A DNA stretch of 64,000 nt from Fallopia convolvulus. Taxonomy: Eukaryota; Streptophyta; Magnoliopsida; Caryophyllales; Polygonaceae. The stretch lies in NCBI GenBank assembly GCA_964016875.1, contig OZ024721.1, forward strand, positions 36,064,823 to 36,128,822, given 5' to 3'. Position numbers and translations under genes: made by a program. Positions 20,991 through 33,554 of the stretch are shown one piece after another. Position 1 is the stretch's first letter; each line of letters opens with the position of its first letter. The notes under the pieces are model-generated. The model had not been told where the DNA came from. It ran no database searches and saw only the letters and a list, made by a program, of their open reading frames with translations.

Positions 20991-23900
20991 ATGTCGATGA
21001 GCCCGAGTTCAACGATGGTAAGCTCGTTGTCGGCTTCGTCTAACAACGTCGACATCCCGAACCAGCAGCTGTTGGATGTGCATTCCATGTCCAAGAAAGA
21101 GGATCAGGATTTTAATTGTTTGCACAGACGGGCCATTCTTCACTATTTACCCAAAGGCCTCCATCTCAAATCCTTTCAAATGGTACGTACGACGTATACT
21201 GCAATTCTCTGCAAAGAGAGTAATTGGAATTAGTTACAACTAGCAGTTCCTATATATTTTATGGTTTTTTTATGGGAAATAAAGAAAATGAAAAATGCAA
21301 TGGACAAGCAAATTTGTTTACGTAGTTCGGTTTTACCGTACTCCGTGGAGTCTCAAGAGGGGGACTCGCCCAATCAACTAGGCATCAAAGGCCCAACACA
21401 CAAACGTTTACAAAGCAAGCACACACAGATGGCTAAGGCTAAGAACAGAGACGAAGATCAAAAAGTAGCACAAAGCAGGAAGAATAGAGAAGAAATTGGA
21501 CAAGCCCAAAAATATCTCAAACCACCGAGGCTCCAATCTCCCTCGTCTCTCTTTTCTCTCTTCCCCTTTCTTTTCTTCTTCGGACTTCATTCGATTTCGA
21601 ATCACCAAGGTGAGATAGCCAAAGAAAGAACTTCGAGAGCTCAAACCCTAGTTTTATCACAACGGCGAAGAAATGGCAAGACGAGGAGCTAGGGGTTCCA
21701 ACATAAACTTTTATATGGCCTTGGTTCCTCTAACGACGTCGTTCCTTTCACAAGCACGTCTCATAAGCCAAACGTCGCGTTTAGCTTATGAGAATCATCA
21801 ACGTTCAGATCGGAATGAGGCCCAAATCGGATAGGCCAAACAAGACGTCTCGTGGCCCAAAATACTCAAGCACAAGCCCATCTACATCCAACGACAACAA
21901 TATTCAAGCCATACCAAACCAATGATGGTCAAGAGGCTCGAGCGAGTGAATCATGGTTCAAACAAGGACCTGTTCAAGGGTACCGAGCCATGTCTCAAGT
22001 TGCACTCAGACACGAGAAGACAACTAGAAGAGGTTTTTTCCTCGAACTCTCGGATGGGTATTTTGTTTTTCAGATGGTATGCCTCTAGGAATCCTCTCCC
22101 TAGATCTATGTGTGCTAAACTAAGTATGAATGTGCATTTACAAGTTACAAGAATAGATTAAGATGCATAACAATTGTCCTCCTAATCTATGTTGTAACGC
22201 CTAATTCACCAATAGTAGATTAAGGATTCAAAGTCACTCATCCATCATCGACACATGAGTTGTAGAGCTCAGGTTGTGTCCCAAATGTGTAGGAAATTCT
22301 TGCAGAAGTGGAACTTAATTATCTATTGTCACTATTTTGGTCCCAAAGTCAGTAGGGTTCAGTTCTCCTTTGACCTTCTTCACTTCCAAAGCCTTCTCTT
22401 TAACCTTAGTTCTCACAAAGTGATGCATCACATCTATGTGCTTGGTTCTTTCATGCATCATAGGAACTTTGCACAAATACAAGACACTTTGATTGTCCTA
22501 AACAATGTAGGCTTCAAAGGTAAAGTTTGAATCTCACAAAGAATTGCAATCAACTAGATAGCTTCTTCAACTACCTCAGTTGCAACTATGTATTCAGCTT
22601 TAGTAGAGGAGAGGGCAACAACCGACTATTGTTGTGACTTCCAAGATATGCAATTCCTTGCCCAAGTGTAATAATATGCAGAAGTGGACTTCCTATTGTG
22701 TTTGTTACTAGCATAATTAGAGTCACAATAGCCATGTAACTCATTCCTAGAGTTGTGCTCAGAATAAACAAGACAATAGTTTTTAGTGCCACGAATATAT
22801 TTCAAACAGAATTTCATGGCATTCCAATGGAACTTAACTGGATTAGCCATGAATCTACTCAAATCACTTATAGCAAAGGCAAGATCATGTATAGTACACA
22901 TCATAGCATACATGATAGATCCAACAACAACATCATAAGTAACCTCATACATTTTTGCTTTTTCTTTAGCTGTATTGGGACATAACCTTTTAGATAACTC
23001 TAGGTGCCCTCCTAAAGGTATAGAAGTGGGTTTAGAGTCATCATTTTAAACCTTTAAAGAACCTTAAGCATGTAATCACTTTGAGACAACCACATAATTT
23101 TCTTTTTCCTATCTCTAATGATTTTTATGCCAAGGATCTTTTGAGCAACTCCTAAGTCTTTAATGTAAAAATGCAGTTTAAGATCTCTTATCACATGCAA
23201 TGATAACCTTAGACACACTCATCAGTAAGATATCATCAACATACAAGAGAACAAACAAAGGTGAATTGGTTCTAATTCCCTTAAAGTAGAGAGAAGTGTC
23301 ATAATTGCTTCTTTGGAAGGCAAGCTTTCTCATGCATAAATCAAATTTAATGTTCTAGTACCTAGTGGACTGCTTAAGACCATAGATAAACTTCTTAAGC
23401 AAGCACACATGATCAGTTTTAGTAGAATCCACAAAGCCCTTAGGTTGTTTCATGTAAAGAGTTTCATGCAACTCTCCATGTAAGAAAGCATTTTTGACAT
23501 CCATTTGCTCTAGTTCCCAATCAAACACAATGGTCATAGCAAGCAAGAGTCTCAAAAGTCTTATATTTAATCACATGGGCAAATATGTCATTATAGTCAA
23601 TGCCCTCTTTCTAGGAGAACCTTCTTACATTTTTGACATCCATTTGCTCTAGTTCCCAATCAAACACAATGGTCATATCAAGCAAGAGTCTCAAAAGTCT
23701 TATATTTAATCACATGGGCAAATATGTCATTATAGTCAATGCCCTCTTTCTAGGAGAACCCCTTAGCTACAAGTCTAGCTTTGTATCTAGGGGGGTCCCT
23801 AGCATGAGCACCATCCTTAAGTTTGTAAATCCATTTACAATCAATCCATCTAGCATTGGTTGGCTTGGGAACGAGGACCCAAGTATTGTTAGCATACATG

Positions 23901-26585
23901 GACTAAATTTCTTCTTTCATGGCATTTGTCCAGTTTTTAGTATGCAAGCATTTCATGTCACACTCACAAATTTCAGGTGTAAAAGTACTCACAACGTGCT
24001 CAACAGCCAGAAAAGCATATTCAACCAAGTTCACATCAAAAAGAAGATCAGAATACTCAACAAACATGATAAACCTTCTATTAAGAATCCTAGTCCTTGG
24101 CACTCTATCCCTAGTAAGTTGATAATTATCCAGGTTATTATTAGACGACACTACTAGGCATATCAATGCTTACCTCCCCACCTGATTGGTGAGGGGTTCT
24201 GGTCTTCAGTACTTGGAAGATCATCCATTGTCTAAATGGGTTCCACAAAGCTTGCTGGATTAGGTGGGTCAACCTCAACATCATGAGCATGATCATCCTC
24301 TTCTCCATTTGAGTTGTGAGTGGATTGACCACTGTCAAACTCATTTTCTTCATCAGTTCTACCTTGTTGTGGGAAGAAGAACCTAGCATTCTGCTCCTAG
24401 GTACTTGTATCTCCACCATTCTGGTTAGCTCGATTTTTAAAATAAAAATCACACTCCTAGCAACTACTACTTTATACCCATGAGGTTGAATAAGTAGTAA
24501 TTTGTAACCCTTAAGCATGACACACTTTTGTGCCCTAGGTTGCAACTTACCTTGTGATATCTATGGATATACTGTGCAACCAAAAGGTTTCAAGTGTGTC
24601 AGGTTTGGTGCCCTTCTAGTCCATATCTCTTGTGGTGTTTTGAAATTCAGCACAAAAGATGGGGATCTATTTATGAGGTAAGTGGCAGTTGTGACTGCTT
24701 CTCCCCATAAACTTGGTCTCATGATATGAGCATGCACCTTGCCTTTTCGAGCACGTTTTTGTTCATAATTTCTGTTGTGCCATTCTGTTAGGGTGTACTA
24801 GGGACAGTGAGATGTCTTTCAATATCCTTAAAACTGTAGAAATCATTAAACTATTTGTTATAGAATTCAAGACCATTATATGTTTTCAAACACTTCAGCT
24901 TGTTATTAGATTCATTTTCAACCAAGGTAATCCAAGTTTTAAAAATAGAGAAAGCTTCATTTTTAGACTTAAGTAGATAAACCCACAGTTTCCTAGAGAA
25001 ATGATCTATAAAAGAGATGAAGTACCTTCTACCTCCTGTAGTATCAACTTGAGCAGGCCCCCACAAATTAGAATGAACATATTCAAGGGGTTTCTTAGCA
25101 TCATAAGTGGAATTCTTAAAAGCATGATTAGTCTTCTTACCAAGCATACAATTTTCACAAAAGCTCAAGCCAACATGTTTCTTATCCAAAAAACCATTTT
25201 TAGACAAGTGGTTTAAGCCTTTGATTCCAATGTGACCAAACCTTTCATGTTAAACTTTTTTCTAACTTGGTGTCATACTATCACTAGCAGTTGAGACATT
25301 CAGTTCAGGAGTGGTCATAACATAGTGCAACCCTCCTTTCTTGATGCTCTTGGTAAGAATGAATCCATTTCTTTTGACTTCTTATATGCCATTACTAGTA
25401 ATAATTTGACAACCTAAGTCACCAATAGTGGAATTAAACATTAGGTTTCTCCTCAAGCCAAGGATCCTGACTTGTTGGAGTATCCTTCTTCCCATCAAAC
25501 ATCCTAATAGGGACATTGCCTATGCCCCTAATAGGTAGAGCAGTGAGGTCTCTAAGGAGAACCTCTCCATCGTGACTCTCATGCAAGGACTCAAATAAAG
25601 ACTTGTCGAAGGTAGCATGTATAGTACAACCAGAGTCTAGAATCCAAACATCATGATCAACAGATTAGAGCAAACAAGCAATTCATGAGAGTAAAGAGTA
25701 GCAGATTCAACAAGGGCAACAAAGTCATTAGCATGCTTTTCTTTTTCTTCCCTTTGTTTTTTCTTGCAATCTTAAATAAAGTGACCAGTTTTACCACAGT
25801 GTAGCATTTTCTGGTATCCTTTGTATCATGATCATTCTTGTCATTTTTCTTGTTCTATTATTTCTTGTTATTGTTGCCACTTTTCCCTTTCATCAAAAGC
25901 ACCTTAGTCTTATTCTTAGTTTTCTTGTCATTCTTATACTTAACCACTTTCAAGCTCTCATTCTTTTAAAGAAGAACTTCAATGATTTTAACTTTGGTCA
26001 AGCTTCCAACACTAAACTGAATAACATCTTTTATAGTGTCAAACTGAGCAAGGAAATAAGCTACAAATCAGCTTGGTGGGAGTCTTTAATCTTGTCATCA
26101 CATCTTTCAAGTTCTTGTGTCATCCTCAAAAAATTATCCAGATTATCATTCAAAGACAGATTAATGTCCATTTTAAAGGTGAAGAGCCTACAGAAAAGAG
26201 AAACTAAACTAGGCAAATATTTAACCAAGTAAAGGTCCTCTAAGGCCTTCTAGAGAGATCTAGCGTCAATGAAACTTACCACTTGATGAGCCACGTCGTC
26301 AGTTAATCTCACCATGATCTCAGAGTGTGCAGCTTCATCCATCTCAATTTTTTCTTCAACTTTTGTTCGTTCGGGAAAGTCACCTTTTATGACTCTCCAA
26401 CACTTCTCCTTGATAAGGACAACCTTAATCTAACTTACCACATGGAAAAGTCAAAGGATCCATCAAACAACTTAATCCTGGTGGAGTTCTCTATTATCTC
26501 AAAACAGAGTTAGAAAGACAATAGTAAGAAAGGATAAGAGTATAAATAAGAGAAGTCTCACACCCTATAAATGATCACATGATGT

Positions 26586-26668
<83 letters not shown>

Positions 26669-28487
26669 GCAAGAGCATAAGCTGTGGGAATCAACAAAAG
26701 GTTACACCGATATAGTCGTTACCTAATTGTCCGATTACCCTGGCAACCACGAGCCAAACTCGAGACTCCCAATTAACAAAGTCAACAAAGAGGTAAGTTT
26801 TGAAGAAGTAAGTTCTGAGAGCAAAGAAATAAGCAAAGAATCCTTTTTTAAGGATGTTCTATATGAATCGATAGGGGGTTGCGCCGGATAGCCGTTACCT
26901 GATCTGTCTGATTCACCTCAAGTACAAGGGCAAAACCCCTAAACCTAGTTGCTTTTGCGAGTTTCAGAAAAAAACTTGACCACAACGGCAAAGAAATGGC
27001 AAAGACGAGGAGCTAGGGGTTCCAACATAAGCTTTTATATGGCCCTAGGTCCTCAAACGACGTCGTTCCTTTCACAAGCGTGTCTCATAAGCCAAACGCC
27101 GCGTTTAGATTAAGACTAACATTCAAATTAGAATGAGGCCCAAATCGGATAGGCCTAACAAGACGATTCAAGTGAGATAATGGCCCAAAATACTCAAGCA
27201 CAAGCCCATCTGCATCTAACGAAAACACTCTTCGAGCCATACCAAACCAATGATGGTCAAGCGGCTCGAGCAAGTGAATCATGGTTCAAACAAGAACCTA
27301 TTTAAGGGTACCGAGCCATGTCTCAAGTTTCATAGCCTCTCCCTAGATCTATGTGTGCTTTACTAAGTATGAATGTGGATTTACAAGTTACAAGAATAGA
27401 TTTAAGATACATAACACTATACCATGATTGAGTTGTGAATTAAATTGTTGCAGGTTTTATCGGAAGTAGTGGGTACGTTCATATTGGTGATGGGGATATG
27501 TGGGATAAGTGCAAGCGCGGGAGGAAGCATTGGGCTACTAGAGTACGCCATTGTTGCTGGCGCGGCTGTGGTTGTGGCCATCTTCTCCACAAGTTTCATC
27601 TCGGGCGCTCACATCAACCCGGCTAACACAATCGCCTTTGCCATCTTCGGACACTTCCCTTGGTCTAAGGTATTATTATACACACACACACAATCTTGAA
27701 TTAATTGCGAAAATTGAAAAAATGATCCATCTTATTTGGTTCATTTGTGAAGGTTCCTTTGTATCTAATGGCGCAAGTGGGCGGGTCGACGTTGGCGACG
27801 TACATAGGGAAGCTGGTGTTTAGCCTCAAATCAGACGCAATGGTCACGGTGCCCTACGGTGGTTGCACTGCCGCCTTCTGGGCCGAGTTTTTGGCCGCCT
27901 TCATTGTAACCTTTGTTGCAGTATCAATGGCCAAAAACGAGAAAACAGTATGTTAATTAACGTTATTAGTTATAGAACGTACATTATCTTAATTAAGTTT
28001 CTTATAGAAGCCCATTAATTAAGATATGCACCAAAACAATTAAAAGAACCCAAGTTTGATATCGTGGTTTTGTTTTGCAGGTGGGCCAACTTATGGGAAT
28101 CATCATGGGCATAGCCGTTATGCTTGCGGTCCTCATGACCGGGTATAATAAAAGCTAGTCTGCCACAAATTAAACCTTCAAATATAATTAATTCCAAAAA
28201 TAGTACCAATAGTTTTTTATGACTTGATCTATAACATATATATACTTTTGATCCCAACAACGTGCATATTTAATTTAAGGCAGATTCTAACAATATTTAA
28301 GTACGCAACAAAAAACAGGCCAGTTTCGGGGGGATCGTTGAACCCGACGAGATCGCTAGGACCGGCGATTGTGGCATGGAAGTTCAAGCACATTTGGGTG
28401 TACCTCCTCGCGCCCACTGCAGGCTCGATGCTCGGAGTCTTCATGATTCATGTTCTCTGCCTTGAAAACTCTCCATCTTCAACCTAA
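20991..28487 (+). CDS. NIP7;1: NIP7;1-type aquaporin (nodulin-26-like intrinsic protein, NIP II)
   Basis: Five exons join in frame: 20991-21182, 27454-27669, 27753-27947, 28081-28142 and 28319-28487 (834 nt, 277 residues; AtNIP7;1 is about 275). All introns are GT-AG. Key signatures are GLLEYAIVAG in helix 2 with Ala99 at the first selectivity-filter position, the first pore box NPA (119-121) in SGAHINPANT, FPWSKVPLYLMAQ across the exon 2/3 join, and the second pore box NPT (230-232) followed by Arg233. A filter of Ala, Val or Ile, Gly and Arg is the NIP II type, which carries boric acid, arsenite and other small uncharged solutes. AtNIP7;1 acts in developing anthers, and its helix-2 Tyr is conserved here as Tyr95. 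Odd points are Thr in the second NPA box, Asn after the first, and intron 1 enlarged to 6.3 kb by a copia element. The frame is otherwise intact. Confidence 0.92.
21660..22172 (-). repeat. Left LTR block of the intronic copia (3' LTR)
   Basis: It shares GAGGAGCTAGGGGTTCCAAC, AACGACGTCGTTCCTTTCAC, the GGCCCAAATCGGATAGGCC stretch and CCCTAGATCTATGTGTGCT with 26985-27416. This copy carries about 85 bases near 22000-22085 that the other lacks. Confidence 0.75.
22560..25260 (-). pseudogene. Copia pol remnants (integrase, reverse transcriptase, RNase H)
   Basis: From right to left: the pre-integrase and first integrase half at 25207-24851 (CENCMLGKKTNHAF, LWGPAQVDTTGG, FIDHFSRKLWVYLL); reverse transcriptase at 23555-23355 (EQMDVKNAFLHGELHETLYM, LKKFIYGLKQS); RNase H approach at 22952-22626 (GSIMYAMMCTIHDLAFAIS, HGYCDSNYASNKHNRKSTSA, ISWKSQQ). 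The YVDD region is visible near 23230-23255 in another frame. Many stops and shifts occur. Gag and protease remnants probably occupy 25260-26580 but are too decayed to delimit. Confidence 0.8.
23483..23760. repeat. 139-bp tandem duplication in the reverse transcriptase remnant
   Basis: CATTTTTGACATCCATTTGC to CTAGGAGAACC is present at 23489-23621 and again at 23628-23760, differing by single bases (for example CATAGCAAGC against CATATCAAGC). Confidence 0.9.
26589..26662. repeat. (AC)n microsatellite, about 37 units
   Basis: An uninterrupted AC dinucleotide run of about 74 bases. It is likely to be length-polymorphic. Confidence 0.97.
26985..27416 (-). repeat. Right LTR block of the intronic copia (5' LTR)
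   Basis: Partner of 21660-22172, ending in ATACATAACA. The purine-poor tail lies 37 bases upstream of NIP7;1 exon 2, so the element reaches close to the intron acceptor. Confidence 0.75.
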
Positions 28488-28969
28488 TCATATATTATTA
28501 TTTGGATTCAAAAATAGGTCCATCTTGTTGATTGTTAGAATGTTCTTCCATCTGCCCACTTTCGTCAATTAAGCATCATATGTGTGTTTAGTTGGTACTT
28601 CAGGTGGTGGGTATAAATAAAATTGGTGTCCATGTATCAAGTACGTGTATTTTATAGGATACATATACATATACATATGCATGTCTAGCTGTGTTTCCCA
28701 CATGAAAGGAAGATTTGAAACATATAACAATCAAATATGATACTTTTAGTTGATAACCAAATCAATTCACTAAGCACACCTCTTCAAATGTTACTCGACT
28801 TAATTTGCAAAGGATTATGAGGTTTTCTAAAATCACAATCCGAATTGATCGAAATATACCTATTAATTACCAGACAATAAAACTTGTATCTAAGGCTGTA
28901 ACGAGAATATTTTGGTTGGAAAGTGATATTAACAATATAATACATATATGGCTAAGATGTAATTCTATC
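28488..28969. other. NIP7;1 3' flank, possibly including a copia LTR
   Basis: AT-rich and non-coding. A copia polypurine tract at its right edge, read on the minus strand, implies that a 3' LTR should lie in the right part of this interval. With no partner LTR its borders cannot be drawn. Confidence 0.4.
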
Positions 28970-31260
28970 CTTATTACTCCCCCTCAAGTTGGTGCATGAA
29001 GATCCAAAAATGCTCAACTTGGGAAGCAAATGGGAAAATGACTATCAATTAAGTGCTTTTGTGCACATATCGGCTGGTTGATCGGTAGTAGAAACATGAG
29101 CAGTAGCAATACATTCTGCAAGCACCAAATATTGAACACGATGAAAGTCGGTCTCGATGTGTTTGGTACGCTCATGAAAAACTGGATTCGCAACAATATG
29201 TAAAGTGGCTTGACTATCACAATATAAACGAATAGACAAAGAATGATATACGCCAAGAGAACGAAGAAGAGATTGTAACCAAATAAACTCACAACAAGTA
29301 TTAGTCATAGACCTATACTCGGCCTTAGATGAAGACCCAAGGTAATGAAATATCCCATAATAGACCCTCAAGTAAGAGGACAATTAGCCCAATCCGAGCC
29401 ACAATAAGCCGCCAATATGAGATTACTAGTACTCAAAAGGTGCAAATCTTGGCGCAAATGATTTTTAATATACCGAAGAACTCGTAAGGCGGATGCCCAA
29501 TGGGCTTCCTTCAGTTGAGACATGAACTAGGACAACGTGTGAACAGCAAAGCTCAATTCTGGTCTTGTGATCATCAAGTAAATCAGACGCCTGACAAGAC
29601 GTCGATATTGGTTCGATTCCGCAAAATTCAGGCTAGAAAATGTAGCAAGCTAAATATGTAGATCCATAGGAGACTCGCAAGGCTTGGCTCCTAGAAGACC
29701 AGACTCAGTAAGGATCTCTAAAGCGTACTTGTGTTGACTTGTAAAAATTCCGGATGAATTACGAGCAATTTCAAGGCCAAGGAAATACTTGAGAAGACAA
29801 AGATCCTTCATATGAAAACAAGAGCTCAAATATTCCTTTCTTAAGGGCATAATAGAAGACAGGTTATTACCCGCAATGATCAAATCATCAACATATATCA
29901 GCACATGAAGGATATTGCATTATGAGCGAATATGAACATTGAGTAATCGACATAGCTTTGTCAAAACCAGACAGCTCGACGAGACGCCCCTAGCTTAAAA
30001 AACCAATTTTGAGGAGCCTGGCTTAGCCCATAAAGAGATTTCCATAGGGGACAAACTTGACTTGGAATGACCTTTGAATAACTCGTAGGTGGGTGCATAT
30101 AGAAAATCTTATCGAGATCGCCATGTACAAATGCGTTATGAACATCCATTTGATGTAATTCCCATCTTTTAATAGCGGAAACTGAGAGAAAGACTTGAAC
30201 AGAGTCCATCTTGGCAACCGGCGCAAATGTCATATTGAAATCAACATCCTCAACTTGTCGGTTACCAAGAACAATGAGACGTGCCTTGTAGCACTCAACG
30301 AAGCCATTGAACTAGTACTTTATACGATAAATCCACTTGCAGCCAATAGCCTTTTGCCCGTAGGTAATATTGTTAGATCCTATGTGCGGTTCTGATCAAG
30401 GGCATCCAATTTAGATTGCATTGTATCTAGCCATTGAGAATATTGGATAGCCTTGGAAAAATTTATTGGCTCATGACCTATTGTTACAACAGCCAAGAAC
30501 TTGCAGTAGTTGTTAGAAAAATGAATTGTAGACATATGAGCGGCAATGGGATGCAGTTTACTTGAGGACGACATAGATGTGGGCAACGATTGAGAAGAGG
30601 GGGCGGCTCTGCATGGAAGAATTATGATGCAAACATAATCCCGCAGTAGCTCAAATGGAGTTTTTAAGCAAAGTGTTGTGGCGAGGGATATGCATTGGAG
30701 ACGGGCTCGAAGAGGAGCTCTTTCTATCGTTAGTTCTCGGTGTTGTTGGCACAAAAGACTCAACCGAAGGTGATAGCGATGATGGACCAACCTCTATGGG
30801 AAATAAACTCCTCCCGTCATGTGTAACCAAGCCATGATCATCTTAAATAGCGGGGTTGCGAGACTACTTAAAAACCGAATAAGATGAAACCGGTTTAGAG
30901 AACGAAAGTACATCTTCAAGAAAAACAACATCATGGGAAAGAAACATCTTGTTGGTCTTTAAATCAAAGACTTGCCAACCCCTTTTATTTGCCGAATAGC
31001 CCACAAATATACATTTTTTACATTGAGCTTCAAATTATCTTTTGGACGAGACAAGTCTTAATATGTTTGTATGTTGGAGTGTGCCAAAAAATGAGCTCAA
31101 ATGGGGTCTTATTTTGAAGAACCGATGTTGTGCGATTGATGAGATAACAAGTTGTCAAAACACATTCTTTCCAAAATTGAATAGGAAGTAATACATGAAA
31201 TCTTAATGCCCGAGCCACATTAAGAAGATGACGGTGTTTTTGTTCAACACGTCCACTTTT
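28970..31260 (-). mobile_element. 5'-truncated Ty1/copia element
   Basis: The minus strand reads integrase tail (31218-31030: HVLLPIQFWKECVLTTCYLI, KTPFELIF), linker, reverse transcriptase (30233-29961: MDVHNAFVHGDLDKIFYMH, LYGLSQAPQNWF; 29904-29650: MLIYVDDLIIAGNN with YVDD, MKDLCLLKYFLGLEIAR), RNase H (29383-29045: SKAEYRSM, LYCDSQATLHI, KHIETDFHRVQ, ADMCTKAL), then the polypurine tract TTGAGGGGGAG at about 28977-28987. Frames are interrupted. Everything 5' of the integrase end is missing, replaced at about 31260 by a minisatellite. Confidence 0.85.
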
Positions 31261-32440
31261 CTATGAATGTGGTTTTGTGTTGGCACTTAGTGCGGTCGAG
31301 AAGTAGTAGGAGTTTGTACATTCTAGGGGTCAAATAATTAGTACAATGGGGACGATAAGTATTATAGTAAGGGTCGAATAATCAAGAGTTTTTATGTTTG
31401 TGGAATAATTAGTTAGTCGGGGTCGAATAATTAGTAGGGATTTGTACATTTTAGGGGCCTAAAAATTAGTATAGTAGGGATGAGTACTAGTAGGGATTTT
31501 CACATAGTAGGTGTCGGGGTTTTGTGTTAGTATAGTGGGGGCGAGACGTAGTAGGGGTAGAATAATTAAAAGTTTTTATATTCGTCGAATAATTAGAAGG
31601 GGTTAATAGTTGTAGTAGTTGAATAAGTAGAAAGAGGTTTGTGCTTTATATTATGTATGGTGGAATTATAGTAGGGGTTGAATGGTAGAGGTCCAGTAGT
31701 AGGGGTTTCATAATAGTACATAGTTAGATCAAATTGCAATATGGGTTTAGAGAGTTTGTTTTTTGTGTTAGTAAGGTCGAATGATAGTAGAGGTTGAATT
31801 GTAGAGGTCTAGTAGTAAGCATTTCGTGTCAGTACATAGTTCAATTGAATATTAGTATGTGTCGAATAATTAGAAGGGGTTTCGTTCTTCAACCAAACAA
31901 ACATAGGTAGAATAATTAGAACGGGTCCTGTTCTTCAACCAAAATACTTAGTTCGGTCGAATAATAGTATGGGTCGAGAAGTAGAATGGGTTTTCACATA
32001 GCAAGGGTTAGGATTTTGTGTTAGTACAGTGGGGTCGAGTAGTAGTTAGGGTTTTCACATAGTAGGGGTCGAATAATTAGAAGGGGTTAATAGTTTTAGT
32101 AGTTGAGAAATTAGAAAGAGGTTTATCTTTTATGTTACGTACGGTGGAATTGTAGTAGGGGTTGAATTGTAGAGGTCCATTAGTAAGGGTTTCGTGGCAA
32201 TAGTTCAATAGGATTGCAGTATGGGTCGTAATTAGTAGGAGTCCATTAATTAGAAGTGAGTCTGTGTTAGTACATTGGGGGTCGAAAATTAGTAGGGGTT
32301 TCACATAGTAGGGGTCGAATAATTAAATGTGGTTTTGTGTTGGTACTTATTGTGGTCGAGAAGCAGTAGGAGTTTGTATATTTTAGGGGCCGATAAGTAT
32401 AATAGTAAGGGTCGAATAATTATGAGTTTTTAGGTGTTGG
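31260..32440. repeat. Irregular purine-rich minisatellite (GTCGAATAATTAG / TAGTAGGGG family)
   Basis: About 1.2 kb made of shuffled short modules such as GGGTCGAATAATTAG, AGTAGGGGTT, TTTTGTGTTAGTAC and GTAGAGGTC. Two longer blocks frame it: a segment from AATGTGGTTTTGTGTTGG to GTCGAATAAT occurs at about 31267-31385 and again at about 32327-32420, offset about 1,060. I see no coding content. Confidence 0.75.
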
Positions 32441-32830
32441 GCTTTTGTTCTTGTAGGCTTTACTCTTGGGTTTGTTTTGTTGGGCTTTCTCTTGTGGTTT
32501 TTTGGTGTTTGTTTTGAGCAGGTATGCGCGCTTGTTGTTCGGTTGGAATAGTTTGTGGTTTAATCAAATTTATAGGTCTTGACCCAAGCACGCTTTTTAC
32601 AATTCCGAGATTGGCTCTAGGATTGGGTGTGGTTCATTTATGATTGATGCGGTCACTTGGACATCTGAAGATCGTTCATCCCGGTGGAGGCAACATCAGT
32701 AGTTCCCTTCATCATATTTGTCCGCTTTTGATCCGAATGCTAAAGACGTTGATCTTTAGCCCCTAATTCTCCTACTACCCTTTTCGTTCCAATGTTTTTT
32801 TCATTAGTTGTACTTCTTTCGTATTTTGTT
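32441..32830 (+). pseudogene. Possible LINE 3' fragment
   Basis: GTCACTTGGACATCTGAAGATCG with CGGTGGAGG (32652-32690) resembles 10018-10070 in the other probable LINE tail (peptide VTWTSEDRSSRWRQH). No intact frame. Confidence 0.3.
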
Positions 32831-33554
32831 TATCTTAGATTGTTCTTGTCGGTTGAGTTAGGATCAAATGAGATTAATGTTTAGGGTGTAAAATGAGAAC
32901 AAATATAAGCTCAGGGGTATTTTTATACTTACACCCATAAAATAAAATAAAAGCTACTGCAACTCACCTATTTCTTCTCTATGGAAGGCTCCTTTCTTTT
33001 TCTATGTGGAAACTTCAAATCTATTTCGATCGATCATTCACCTTTTCGTTTGCACCTTCCTTCTTCTATTCTAGATCGATGATGTTGTATTTTGCCTCCA
33101 ATTTTCGTTCTTTCTTCATAGATTTTTATACAGGTTGCTTTTAAATAGTTTAATTCAAATTTAGGGGCTCTTCAATGTTGGGAGGTTGGCTCTTCAAATT
33201 ACATATATTTAGTTATGTTTTTGTATTCTTTACACATATTTTTGTTAATTTTACTCAAATTTATGAAGATTCTGTATGTTTTGTCTTGTAATTTGAAGTT
33301 TTGGATTGAAAATAAAAGCTAATGGTCAATACTTGTCTAAATGCCCACCATGTGTTTGATAAAATGCCCAAATGATAAACTTTAGAATATCGTCCTCTTT
33401 TTTATGTTCTTTATTTTTCTCTTGTTTTATTATTTCTTCTTTGATAAAAATGATATGAACCATATTAAGATTCCATGTGTACAAATTGCAATTAAAGTCA
33501 TGACACTAACTACTACGAGCAAAAAATTCATGAATCGTAAGAACACTTATTATT
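32831..33554. other. Spacer left of the composite copia element
   Basis: AT-rich, with only short meaningless frames and no recognisable feature. Confidence 0.4.

Larger units (their letters stand above)
21255..27416 (-). mobile_element. Degenerate Ty1/copia element in NIP7;1 intron 1, antisense
   Basis: Two related flanking blocks (about 21660-22172 and 26985-27416) bracket minus-strand copia pol remnants. Seen on the minus strand, both blocks begin TGTTATG (ends at 22172 and 27416), as LTRs should. The right end is followed by CTATA, also present at 21250-21254, a candidate 5-bp target duplication, but the left terminus lacks a clear LTR end, so 21255 is tentative. Coding frames are heavily broken, and the LTRs differ by many substitutions and indels, so the insertion is old. 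The sequence 21255-21660 has no clear counterpart on the right. Confidence 0.7.

Noticed and set aside
21261..21692. 143-codon plus-strand frame inside NIP7;1 intron 1
   Set aside because: Overlaps the LTR region of the copia insertion, low-complexity Lys/Ser/Phe composition, no homology; not an exon.
23633..24157. 174-codon plus-strand frame in the intronic copia
   Set aside because: Antisense of copia reverse transcriptase and linker remnants on the minus strand.
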